From an uncultured Lachnospiraceae bacterium (GTDB taxonomy: Bacteria; Bacillota; Clostridia; Lachnospirales; Lachnospiraceae): a stretch of DNA of 31,124 nucleotides. Both the position numbers and the translations under genes were made by a program. Under the pieces are notes generated by a model. It was not told the DNA's origin and did no database searches. It worked only from the letters and a program-made list of their open reading frames with translations. The stretch is from positions 1-31,124 of the forward strand of contig CAMPAP010000131.1 in assembly GCA_946631935.1 (NCBI GenBank), in the 5' to 3' direction. This document shows, piece after piece, positions 7,429-15,138 of this stretch (within the stretch, counting starts at the first letter, position 1; each line of letters starts with the position of its first letter).

Positions 7429-8885
7429 TGAGGTTTAAGGCAGAAAGAATCTTTGATGAATATATGGGAAGCTTCGACTGCAGCGGTAATGGAGACCGTT
7501 TTATAGTCGGAGTTTCCGGAGGGGCAGATTCAGTCTGCCTTTTGTTTTTGATGAAGGAATATTTTCCGGCTAAAAACATCCGTATCATACATGTGAACCA
7601 CATGATACGCGGAGCAGAGGCGGATGAGGATGCCGGTTTTGTAGAGGATATATGTAAAAAAGAAGGTCTGTTTTTCAAAGAGGTCAAAAAAGATGTGCCT
7701 TCCTATGCAAGGGAAAACGGACTCAGCGAAGAAGAAGCAGGGAGACTAATCAGATACGGTATTTTTGAAGATGAGGCCCTTGAATGGGAGAAGGAATTAA
7801 AGGATTCCGCCGGATCCGTTCATATAGCCGTGGCACATCATCTTGAAGATGATGCGGAGACTTTCCTTTTCAATCTTTTCCGCGGGAGCGGGATAGCCGG
7901 TCTTTCCGGGATAAACGGCGGAAGAGAGAGGATAGTAAGGCCTCTTCTTAAGGCATCAAGAGAGGATATAGAAGAATACCTGAGGGGGAAGGGCCAGATT
8001 TTTAAAACCGACAGGACCAATTCGGATCTTTCCATATCCAGAAACAGGATCAGGAATGTGATCATTCCGGAAGCTTCGAAAATATGCCCGGCCTCCGCTC
8101 TTCATATCAGCCGTGCATCGGAAAAGCTTAAGGCAATATCCGATTACCTGAATATCAGAGTAAATGAAGCAGTAAAAGAAACGGTATCATTTGAAGGCTC
8201 AAGGGTCAGGATCGGAAGAAAACAGCTTGAAGGTCTTCATGATGTGATATCTTCCATGCTCATCTTAAGGGTCCTTACTGATATGACTCCCATGAAAAAA
8301 GACATCGGGGAAGTTCATGTAAACGAAGTAATGGATCTTGTGAAAGGGCCTGCCGGAAGGCATGCGGATCTTCCTTACGGCATCAAGGCAGATGTGACTC
8401 ATGACTACCTGATCATAAAAGCCGAAGGTGCGGATGATATAAAGGCCCGGGAAGAGCCTCCGTCATACACCGCAGAATATATGAAGGCATATGATATGAC
8501 GGATGAAGAAAAAAAAGAGATCATTAAACCATCAGGCCCTGCATGCGACTACACTAAATATTTTGATTATGATAAAATAACCATCATCGCGGGAAATGAG
8601 CATGTAGAGGAAGCTCCTTTTTTTGAGATAAGACACAGAAAAAAAGGAGATCATCTTACTGTAAAAAAGGCAGACGGGGGAATGGGTCGGAAAAGTCTCA
8701 GTGATTATCTGACAGACCTGAAGCTTTCTTCCGAAGAAAAGGACCGTCTCTGGGTCTTTGCCACAGGAAGCGAGATCTTATGGGTGGTGGGATACAGAAT
8801 GTCCGAGTCGGTCAAAATAGATGAAGGAACCGTTACTATCTGCAGGATTAAAATGGAGGATACTTATGGCAAATTATCATATTGA
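7428..8885 (+). CDS. tilS: tRNA(Ile)-lysidine synthase
   Basis: A 485-residue enzyme that converts the wobble cytidine of the CAU-anticodon tRNA-Ile to lysidine with ATP and lysine. The PP-loop SGGADS is at residues 30-35, followed by the family blocks HVNHMIRG, EEEAGRLIRYGIFE, AVAHHLEDDAETFLFNLFRG and SRNRIRNVIIPE. A long C-terminal region (about 300-485) carries the tRNA-recognition domain of the longer TilS type, with HRKKGDHL and GGMGRKSLSDYLTDLK. It starts at GTG 7428, which shares the last base of the divIC stop. Its end overlaps hpt by 20 nt. Essential in nearly all bacteria. Confidence 0.95.
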   Translation: MRFKAERIFDEYMGSFDCSGNGDRFIVGVSGGADSVCLLFLMKEYFPAKNIRIIHVNHMIRGAEADEDAGFVEDICKKEGLFFKEVKKDVPSYARENGLSEEEAGRLIRYGIFEDEALEWEKELKDSAGSVHIAVAHHLEDDAETFLFNLFRGSGIAGLSGINGGRERIVRPLLKASREDIEEYLRGKGQIFKTDRTNSDLSISRNRIRNVIIPEASKICPASALHISRASEKLKAISDYLNIRVNEAVKETVSFEGSRVRIGRKQLEGLHDVISSMLILRVLTDMTPMKKDIGEVHVNEVMDLVKGPAGRHADLPYGIKADVTHDYLIIKAEGADDIKAREEPPSYTAEYMKAYDMTDEEKKEIIKPSGPACDYTKYFDYDKITIIAGNEHVEEAPFFEIRHRKKGDHLTVKKADGGMGRKSLSDYLTDLKLSSEEKDRLWVFATGSEILWVVGYRMSESVKIDEGTVTICRIKMEDTYGKLSY

Positions 8886-9405
8886 GGAAATGCTTTCAGA
8901 AGAGGAAGTCGATCGCAGGATCCAGGAGATAGGCGATCAGATAACCAGGGATTATGCCGGCAAACAGGTTCATCTTGTATGCGTCCTGAAAGGCGGGGCC
9001 TTTTTTATGTGTGAACTTGCCAAGAGGATAAAGCTCGACACATCCCTTGATTTTATGAGCGCATCAAGCTACGGCTCCGGCACAGAATCCAGCGGCCTTA
9101 TTAAGATAGTAAAAGACCTTGATGAGCCCCTTAAGGGAAAGGATGTCATTGTGGTTGAGGATATAGTGGACAGCGGCAGGACTTTAAGCTATCTGCTTAA
9201 GATGCTTAAGGAAAGGGAGCCTAAGTCACTTAAGCTCTGCACGCTTCTTGATAAGCCCAGCCGCAGGGTCACCGAGGTTGATGTTGAGTATACAGGTTTC
9301 CAAATCCCCGATGAATTCGTTGTGGGATACGGACTTGATTATGACCAGAAATACAGAAATCTCCCCTATATCGGGGTTGTAAAGTTTGATGATACGGAGG
9401 AATAA
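8866..9405 (+). CDS. hpt: Hypoxanthine phosphoribosyltransferase
   Basis: A 179-residue purine salvage enzyme making IMP and GMP from hypoxanthine or guanine and PRPP. The PRPP motif VVEDIVDSGRTL lies near residues 96-107, with Glu98 and Asp99 and the catalytic Asp102; CVLKGGAFFM and SSYGSGTESSG are the other active-site loops. GGAGGA at 8855-8860 sets ATG 8866, although the frame is open further upstream. The gene overlaps tilS by 20 nt and ends 3 nt before the ftsH start. tilS-hpt-ftsH is a widely conserved order in Firmicutes. Confidence 0.95.
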   Translation: MANYHIEEMLSEEEVDRRIQEIGDQITRDYAGKQVHLVCVLKGGAFFMCELAKRIKLDTSLDFMSASSYGSGTESSGLIKIVKDLDEPLKGKDVIVVEDIVDSGRTLSYLLKMLKEREPKSLKLCTLLDKPSRRVTEVDVEYTGFQIPDEFVVGYGLDYDQKYRNLPYIGVVKFDDTEE

Positions 9406-9408
9406 GAG

Positions 9409-11226
9409 TTGGAAAAAACTGCAAAAAGTCCTTTCAGGTCATATCTGTGGCTGATCTTTGTCATACTGATAGCAGTGTGGCTCCTTCAGACCCTGAAGGG
9501 AAACTCCGAAACATATTCATACGGGCAGATGAAATCAGATCTTGATGAAGGTTCGATAGTTTCGGCGAGCATCACCCCGGATGCTGCGGGTAATGCCGGA
9601 TATGTAACGGTAGTGTTTAAAAACGGACTGACACAAAGAGTGTATGTCACGAATGTAAGTGATTCGGAAAAGCTTCTCAGGGATAATGGCTTAGACCCTG
9701 TCGTAAGAGACAGATCCATGGTCAACTGGGTGGTAAATATACTTCTTCCAATAGTCCTCCTTGCGGTGGTGATGGTATTTTTGCTGTCGGCCATCCTCGG
9801 ACCTCCTCCTTCCCAGAGTGCAAACAGCAAGATGTTTACATTCGGAAAAAGCAGGGCCGTCATTACTAACGGTGACGGCAAGATCACTTTTGAGGATGTG
9901 GCGGGACTCAGGGAGGAAAAAGAAGATCTTTCCGAGATAGTGGACTTTCTTAAAGATCCCGCAAAATATACGAATCTCGGTGCAAGGATCCCCAAGGGAG
10001 TACTCCTAGAGGGCGCACCGGGAACAGGTAAGACCCTTCTTGCAAAGGCTGTTGCCGGAGAAGCAAAGGTACCGTTTTTATCGATCTCAGGTTCCGATTT
10101 TGTGGAGATGTTCGTGGGTGTCGGAGCTTCAAGAGTCAGAGATCTTTTTGAAGAAGCAAAAAAACATGCACCCTGCATAGTTTTCATAGATGAGATCGAT
10201 GCTGTTGCAAGAAGAAGAGGAACGGGCCTCGGCGGCGGACATGATGAAAGGGAGCAGACCTTAAACCAGCTCCTTGTGGAGATGGACGGATTTACCGAAA
10301 ATTCCGGGATAATAGTAATGGCTGCCACAAACAGAGTTGATATACTTGATCCCGCCATATTAAGGCCGGGAAGATTCGACAGAAAGATCACGGTACAAAG
10401 ACCGGATGTAGGCGGCCGTGAGGAGATACTTAAGGTACATTCAAGAAACAAGAAGCTGTCGGAGGACGTGGATCTTGAGAAGATAGCAAGAACAACCGCG
10501 GGATTTACGGGTGCGGATCTTGAAAATCTTCTGAATGAAGCGGCCATCGGTGCAGCAAAAGGCAATCACCCTTTCATATCCATGGAACAGGTCAATAATG
10601 CCTTTATCAAGACGGGAATAGGTACTGAGAAAAAGAGCCGTATCATATCCGAAAAGGAAAAGAAGATCACCGCATATCACGAAACCGGTCACGCGATACT
10701 CTTCCACGTGCTTCCGGATGTTGGCCCTGTTTATACGGTTTCCATCATCCCCACGGGAGTGGGAGCTGGGGGCTATACCATGCCTCTGCCTGAAAAAGAT
10801 GAGATGTATCTTACCAAGGGAAAGATGCTTCAGGATATTATGGTTTCCTTAGGAGGAAGGATTGCCGAGGAGATCATTTTCGGAGATATCACCACCGGAG
10901 CAAGTGCTGATATCAAGCAGGCTACAAAAGTTGCGCGCAGCATGGTCACCAGATACGGCATGAGCGAAAATGTTGGTGTTGTATGTTATGACGACGATGA
11001 AGACGAGGTATTCATCGGAAAAGATCTTGCGCATGCCAAAGCCCACAGCGAAGAGATCTCCGGACAGATCGACCGGGAGGTAAGAGCTATAATAGATGAT
11101 TGCTATGCCAAGGCAAAGGAGATCATTCTCCAGCATGAGGATATCCTTCATAAATGCGCCGCGCTCCTTCTTGAGAAGGAAAAGATCGGAAGAGAAGAGT
11201 TTGAAGCTCTTTTCAGTGAGGGATGA
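9409..11226 (+). CDS. ftsH: ATP-dependent zinc metalloprotease FtsH
   Basis: A 605-residue membrane protease that unfolds and degrades membrane and short-lived cytosolic proteins as a hexamer. Two membrane helices (about residues 10-27 and 105-127) flank a small extracellular domain. The AAA+ module has Walker A GAPGTGKT (202-209), Walker B IVFIDEIDAVARRR and the second region of homology NRVDILDPAILRPGRFDR. The zinc site HETGH begins at His424, with the third ligand expected in GASADIKQAT near residue 501. The start is TTG at 9409, supported by GGAGG at 9396-9400. The more common form of the zinc motif is HEAGH. It is the last gene of the block; a possible RNA and a terminator follow. Confidence 0.97.
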   Translation: MEKTAKSPFRSYLWLIFVILIAVWLLQTLKGNSETYSYGQMKSDLDEGSIVSASITPDAAGNAGYVTVVFKNGLTQRVYVTNVSDSEKLLRDNGLDPVVRDRSMVNWVVNILLPIVLLAVVMVFLLSAILGPPPSQSANSKMFTFGKSRAVITNGDGKITFEDVAGLREEKEDLSEIVDFLKDPAKYTNLGARIPKGVLLEGAPGTGKTLLAKAVAGEAKVPFLSISGSDFVEMFVGVGASRVRDLFEEAKKHAPCIVFIDEIDAVARRRGTGLGGGHDEREQTLNQLLVEMDGFTENSGIIVMAATNRVDILDPAILRPGRFDRKITVQRPDVGGREEILKVHSRNKKLSEDVDLEKIARTTAGFTGADLENLLNEAAIGAAKGNHPFISMEQVNNAFIKTGIGTEKKSRIISEKEKKITAYHETGHAILFHVLPDVGPVYTVSIIPTGVGAGGYTMPLPEKDEMYLTKGKMLQDIMVSLGGRIAEEIIFGDITTGASADIKQATKVARSMVTRYGMSENVGVVCYDDDEDEVFIGKDLAHAKAHSEEISGQIDREVRAIIDDCYAKAKEIILQHEDILHKCAALLLEKEKIGREEFEALFSEG

Positions 11227-11259
11227 TTGTGAAAGATGCACAAAAGACGGTCGTGTCTA

Positions 11260-11288
11260 TCGTGAAATTTGTGAAAGATTGGTATAGT
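11260..11288 (+). promoter_or_regulatory. Weak promoter for the RNA candidate downstream of ftsH
   Basis: TATAGT at 11283-11288 has TCGTGA at 11260-11265 17 nt upstream, only a partial match to TTGACA. A start near 11295 would give an RNA of about 110 nt ending at the terminator. The weak -35 leaves open that the segment is only the ftsH 3' untranslated region. Confidence 0.3.
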
Positions 11289-11294
11289 GCATTT

Positions 11295-11403
11295 TCAGGG
11301 AGGGTGCTAACATATGGTTGTACCCCCAATACATTTTGTTTTGGAAATACCCCAAGAGATAGATTCTCTGGAGAGAAGGCAGCTTCCCCGGCTGCCTTTT
11401 TTC
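11295..11403 (+). ncRNA. Possible structured small RNA or ftsH 3' UTR
   Basis: About 110 nt without a credible coding region can fold into three successive hairpins. The first pairs GGGTGC (11302-11307) with GTACCC (11320-11325). The second pairs CCA/GAGA (11352-11359, one bulged A) with TCTC/TGG (11365-11371). The third is the terminator at 11376-11398. I do not recognise it as 6S RNA, SRP RNA, tmRNA or a known riboswitch. It could be an independent small RNA, a 3'-UTR-derived RNA, or a leader for the glucan hydrolase gene, although that gene has its own promoter downstream. Confidence 0.33.
11376..11403 (+). terminator. Rho-independent terminator downstream of ftsH
   Basis: Arms AAGGCAGC (11376-11383) and GCTGCCTT (11391-11398) with a 7-nt loop are followed by a T-rich run. 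It closes the rqcP-ftsH transcript and any RNA in 11295-11375. Confidence 0.88.
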
Positions 11404-11409
11404 TTTTGC

Positions 11410-11438
11410 TTGTACTGACAGACAAAATAAGATACAAT
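11410..11438 (+). promoter_or_regulatory. Promoter of the GH13 glucan hydrolase gene
   Basis: TTGTAC at 11410-11415 and TACAAT at 11433-11438 are spaced by 17 nt, just after the terminator. The leader is about 30 nt, with GGAGG at 11463-11467 before ATG 11474. No operator-like symmetry or catabolite-repression (cre) site was recognised here. Confidence 0.6.
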
Positions 11439-11473
11439 ATCTTGTGGTCTATGCAAGGTACCGGAGGTTTTGT

Positions 11474-13585
11474 ATGCATTTAAATCTGGAGCACAGTAAG
11501 AAAGTGCTGGCTGATCAGCAATACATTCTGACCATGAGACCTGTATTCAATATCAGGGCTCTTTATTCCGATACCACATCTAATTATCTTATTCCCGAAG
11601 AACCAAATCCCGGAGATATTGCAGCCATCCGTTTCAGGACGGCAAAAAACAATGTGGATTCTGTTTTTCTGATCATTGACGGTGTCCGTAAGAAAATGTC
11701 CAAGGTCTTTACAGAGAGGCATTTTGACTATTACGAGATCCGGATAGAAGTTCCCGAAACAAAGATGTCTTATTATTTCGAAGCTTCATCAGGTCCCATG
11801 AAAGTGTATTTTGATTCAAGAGGCGTAGCTCCGGAGCACTGTGAATACTATGATTTTGTTGTATTTCCCGGATTCTCCACTCCCGGGTGGAGTAAGGGTG
11901 CTGTCATGTATCAGATATACGTGGACAGATTCTGCAACGGGGACAGGACCAATGATGTTGTGGACAACGAATATGCCTATATTGGCAAATGCGTGCACAG
12001 GGTAGAAAACTGGGACGAAGTACCTTCACAGCTTGATGTAAGAAATTTTTACGGAGGAGATCTGCAGGGCGTCCTTGATAAGATGGATTATCTTAAGAGT
12101 CTCGGAGTAGAGGTGATTTATTTTAATCCGCTTTTCGTATCTCCCTCCAATCATAAATATGACATTCAGGACTATGACCATATAGATCCGCATTTTGGCA
12201 GGATAGTTGATGACGGCGGGGAAGCCCTTAAAGATGGTGATAACGAGAATGCCCATGCGACAAAATATATTAAGAGAGTTGCATCAAGGATCAATCTTAC
12301 GGCCAGTGATGAGCTTTTTGCCAAAGTGGTAAAAGAGGCACATGAGCGCGGAATGAAGGTCATACTGGACGGAGTCTTCAATCACTGCGGATCCTTCAAT
12401 AAGTGGATGGACAGGGAACGTATTTACGAAAATGCTCCGGGTTATGAGAAGGGGGCATACGTAAGCCAGTCAAGCCCTTACAGAAATTATTTTTCTTTCA
12501 ACGATGAGAACGGATGGCCTTATAACGGCGCATATGACGGATGGTGGGGATATGACACTCTTCCGAAGCTTAATTACGAGGGTTCGGAGGAACTTGTTGA
12601 CTATGTGCTGAAGATAGCCGCCAAATGGGTTTCCGAGCCTTTTTGCGCCGACGGATGGAGACTGGATGTTGCCGCAGATCTTGGGCATTCACCTGAATAC
12701 AACCATAAGTTCTGGAAAAAATTCCGCAAGGCAGTCAAGGATGCGAACCCCGATGCCCTTATCCTTGCGGAGCATTACGGGGACAAGAAGGCATGGCTTC
12801 AGGGTGATGAATGGGATTCCGTAATGAACTATGATGCATTTATGGAGCCCGTGACCTGGTTTCTTACAGGTATGGAAAAACATTCCGATGATTTCAGGGA
12901 AGATCTTTTGGGAAATGCGGATGCCTTTTGCGGCGCAATGAAGCATCACGGAGCCACATTCGCAACTCCCAGCATGCAGTCGGCCATGAACGAACTGTCT
13001 AACCACGATCATTCGAGATTTTTGACAAGAACTAACCATATGGTCGGAAGAACGGGAACCCTGGGTCCTGCCGCCGCGGAGGAAAATATAGACAAGGCAG
13101 TCTTCAGGGAAGCTGTTGTTTTGCAGATGACCTGGATGGGTGCCCCCACCATATATTACGGGGATGAAGCCGGTGTGTGCGGTTTTACCGATCCCGATAA
13201 CAGACGTACATATCCCTGGGGACATGAAGACCGGGATCTTATCAGTTTTCACAGGGATCTTATCGCTTTAAGAAACCGTCATCCCGTTTTTAAGACAGGT
13301 TCCATAAAGATCGTCGATACGGATTATAATTTCCTGGCTTACGGAAGATTTGACCGTAATGAACAATATCTGATCATAATAAACAATAATGCCGGGGAGA
13401 TCTCCAAAAAACTCACGGCTTGGGAGATAGGGACTACGAGATCAGGCGTAATGAGGACGGTTTTTTCAACAGGAAGCGAAGGGTATGCGCTTACCGGAAA
13501 GGAGTATACTTTATCGGGAGGCATACTGGATATAACACTTCCTCCAAAGTCGGGTACGATTCTTGCTTTTTATAACCCTGTGTGA
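11474..13585 (+). CDS. GH13 alpha-glucan hydrolase (neopullulanase/cyclomaltodextrinase type)
   Basis: A 703-residue glycoside hydrolase family 13 enzyme without a signal peptide, so cytoplasmic. An N-terminal beta domain (about residues 20-140) fits CBM34, as in neopullulanase and maltogenic amylase. The barrel has MYQIYVDRFCNGD, then GVEVIYFNPLF, DGVFNHCG, DGWRLDVA with the nucleophile Asp398, ILAEHYGD with the acid/base Glu433, and LSNHDHSRF with Asp512. Expected substrates are maltodextrins, cyclodextrins or pullulan fragments. GGAGG six bases before ATG 11474 rules out the in-frame start at 11444. Along with glgB it points to alpha-glucan storage or uptake. Exact specificity cannot be read by eye. 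Confidence 0.85.
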   Translation: MHLNLEHSKKVLADQQYILTMRPVFNIRALYSDTTSNYLIPEEPNPGDIAAIRFRTAKNNVDSVFLIIDGVRKKMSKVFTERHFDYYEIRIEVPETKMSYYFEASSGPMKVYFDSRGVAPEHCEYYDFVVFPGFSTPGWSKGAVMYQIYVDRFCNGDRTNDVVDNEYAYIGKCVHRVENWDEVPSQLDVRNFYGGDLQGVLDKMDYLKSLGVEVIYFNPLFVSPSNHKYDIQDYDHIDPHFGRIVDDGGEALKDGDNENAHATKYIKRVASRINLTASDELFAKVVKEAHERGMKVILDGVFNHCGSFNKWMDRERIYENAPGYEKGAYVSQSSPYRNYFSFNDENGWPYNGAYDGWWGYDTLPKLNYEGSEELVDYVLKIAAKWVSEPFCADGWRLDVAADLGHSPEYNHKFWKKFRKAVKDANPDALILAEHYGDKKAWLQGDEWDSVMNYDAFMEPVTWFLTGMEKHSDDFREDLLGNADAFCGAMKHHGATFATPSMQSAMNELSNHDHSRFLTRTNHMVGRTGTLGPAAAEENIDKAVFREAVVLQMTWMGAPTIYYGDEAGVCGFTDPDNRRTYPWGHEDRDLISFHRDLIALRNRHPVFKTGSIKIVDTDYNFLAYGRFDRNEQYLIIINNNAGEISKKLTAWEIGTTRSGVMRTVFSTGSEGYALTGKEYTLSGGILDITLPPKSGTILAFYNPV

Positions 13586-13645
13586 TAAACTTTCACAATG
13601 CGGATTTAATAGATTTCCGAAATCAGAGGAAACAGATCCTCGCAG

Positions 13646-13729
13646 GCGGGTATGGCGAAATAGGTAGACGCAAGGGACTTAAAATCCCTCGGGGGCGACT
13701 CCGTGCCGGTTCGAGTCCGGCTACCCGCA
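13646..13729 (+). tRNA. tRNA-Leu (anticodon UAA)
   Basis: A complete 84-nt class II tRNA. The acceptor arms GCGGGTA (13646-13652) and TACCCGC (13722-13728) pair fully, with discriminator A13729. The anticodon stem AGGGA/TCCCT encloses CTTAAAA, so the anticodon is TAA at 13680-13682. A long variable arm and a GGTTCGAGTCC T arm follow, as expected for leucine. CCA is not encoded: the sequence after the discriminator is TTT, so maturation needs the CCA enzyme such as the one at 3485. It lies 60 nt after the glucan hydrolase and 55 nt before the DUF3048 gene. I saw no terminator after it. Confidence 0.97.
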
Positions 13730-13784
13730 TTTATTTACAAAAGCCCGGATTTAGAGATCCCTTTTGGGAATGACAGAGGATAAT

Positions 13785-15011
13785 ATGGTACTTCGTAAAT
13801 ATATGAAAAAAAACCTGTGTGTGGCACTTGCGGCATTTACCGTTCTGGCTGCATGCGGCAGGCCCGATGATTTCAAGCCTTCCGAGATAGAATCCGATCC
13901 CATTGGAACCGAGGTAGTAGAAAAACCCACAGATGGAGAAAGCAACAACGATCCCGGTCTTATGGCCATCGGAGAAAGATATGAAAAAGACGGAAAGATA
14001 GAGAGCTATCTTACCGGAGAGTGGATCGATAAGGACATAGCGACCCGCAGACCTTTGGCCGTAATGATCCCCAACAACAGGAATGCTCTTCCCCAGTATG
14101 GCATATCATGCGCTGACGTGGTATATGAAGCACCCATGGAGAAATGTGCATGCACAAGACTTATGGGTATTTTCCAGAATTACGGAGATCTTGAGTATAT
14201 CGAGCCCGTAAGAAGCAGCAGGCAGTATTTCCTCATGGAATCCCTTTGTTATGATGCAATCTATTGTAACTGGGGACTTGCCGTTCCCTATGTAGGTCCG
14301 CTCATCAACAGCGATCTTGTAGATAACGTAAGTGCTTCCGTACAGGGAATCGATGTGGGAGCCGATGAAGCGTATGCCAGGGATAAGGAAAGACAGAATC
14401 AGGGTTATTCACTGGAATACACCGGATACCTGACACTTGAGGGATATGAAGCCGCAGTTGACAGGCTGGGATATGATACGAAGTATCCCACGAAAAACTA
14501 TACTTACCCTCTTCAGTTTGCAACCGATGCCCATAAGGCGGAATATGAAGGATACCCCTCCTCTTCAAAGATCTATCCCGGAGGAAACAAAAACCAGAGC
14601 GGAGCAAACGGATACAGCGAGCTTAATCCTTATTTTGAATATAATGAAGAAGATGGCCTGTACTACAGATTCCAGAACGACAAGCCTCACATGGATGAGT
14701 ACAACGGAAAGCAGGTTGCTGTGACAAATCTGATCGTCCAGTTCGTTGACGGAAAGGTCCTTGATGACAGCGGATATATGAGTTTTGATATCTGCGGTAC
14801 CGGAGAAGGTGTTCTGTTTACAAACGGAAAGGCTGTTGAGATCACATGGGTGAAGAGCTATCCCGTAGACTCGGATCTAAATTATACGGAAGGCGTATAT
14901 GAGCAGACCAAGTATTACGAAAAGTCCACCGGCGATGAGCTGATCCTGAATAAGGGAAAGACCTGGGTATGTCTTGTATGGGATAAATACAAGGAATCCA
15001 CATCATACTGA
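13785..15011 (+). CDS. DUF3048 (YerB-like) lipoprotein
   Basis: A 408-residue secreted lipoprotein. The N-terminus has Lys residues, a hydrophobic stretch and LAAC with Cys24 as the lipid-attachment site, then an acidic Ser/Pro linker. Blocks such as RPLAVMIPNNRNALPQYGIS, ADVVYEAPMEKCACTRLMGI, IEPVRSSRQYFL and, in the C-terminal half, a GKQVAVTNLIVQFV segment match DUF3048/YerB proteins as I recall them. Function of this family is not settled. AGAGGA at 13775-13780 favours ATG 13785 over ATG 13770; ATG 13803 would also leave a signal peptide. It could be cotranscribed with the tRNA. A strong terminator follows. Confidence 0.8.
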   Translation: MVLRKYMKKNLCVALAAFTVLAACGRPDDFKPSEIESDPIGTEVVEKPTDGESNNDPGLMAIGERYEKDGKIESYLTGEWIDKDIATRRPLAVMIPNNRNALPQYGISCADVVYEAPMEKCACTRLMGIFQNYGDLEYIEPVRSSRQYFLMESLCYDAIYCNWGLAVPYVGPLINSDLVDNVSASVQGIDVGADEAYARDKERQNQGYSLEYTGYLTLEGYEAAVDRLGYDTKYPTKNYTYPLQFATDAHKAEYEGYPSSSKIYPGGNKNQSGANGYSELNPYFEYNEEDGLYYRFQNDKPHMDEYNGKQVAVTNLIVQFVDGKVLDDSGYMSFDICGTGEGVLFTNGKAVEITWVKSYPVDSDLNYTEGVYEQTKYYEKSTGDELILNKGKTWVCLVWDKYKESTSY

Positions 15012-15032
15012 AAAGAAAAGATACTGATAACG

Positions 15033-15061
15033 AAAAGAGGACCGTCAGGTCCTCTTTTTTG
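15033..15061 (+). terminator. Strong terminator after the DUF3048 gene
   Basis: An 11-bp stem, AAAAGAGGACC (15033-15043) with GGTCCTCTTTT (15048-15058), has a GTCA loop and runs into a T tract. The A run on the left gives a short U run on the minus strand, so it may also stop the convergent ABC operon. Confidence 0.92.
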
Positions 15062-15100
15062 TGCGCGCTTTTTTGTCCTAAATGATCGTCTGTCTAAAGT

Positions 15101-15134
15101 ATCATAATGTGAAAAGGATCATAATATGAAAAGA
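15101..15134. repeat. Two tandem 17-nt direct repeats
   Basis: ATCATAATGTGAAAAGG (15101-15117) is followed directly by ATCATAATATGAAAAGA (15118-15134), 15 of 17 bases identical. They lie between the DUF3048 terminator and the end of the ABC ATPase gene. No function is evident. Confidence 0.7.
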
Positions 15135-15138
15135 ATCG

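Noticed and set aside
9486..10565. 359-residue minus-strand frame opposite ftsH
   Set aside because: It lies wholly antisense to conserved FtsH motifs and has Ser/Pro-rich shadow composition.
11295..11403. 6S or SRP RNA as identity of the RNA candidate
   Set aside because: It is too short for 6S RNA with its central bubble, and the conserved SRP tetraloop region is absent.
11223..11483. 86-residue plus-strand frame after ftsH
   Set aside because: It runs through a rho-independent terminator and the promoter of the next gene, overlaps both neighbours and has no protein-like pattern.
13736..13769. Bulged hairpin between tRNA-Leu and the DUF3048 gene
   Set aside because: AAAAG/CTTTT and GGAT/ATCC can pair, but there is a three-base bulge and no T tract, so it is not called a terminator.
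13582..13773. 63-residue frame across the tRNA
   Set aside because: It reads through the whole tRNA-Leu gene.
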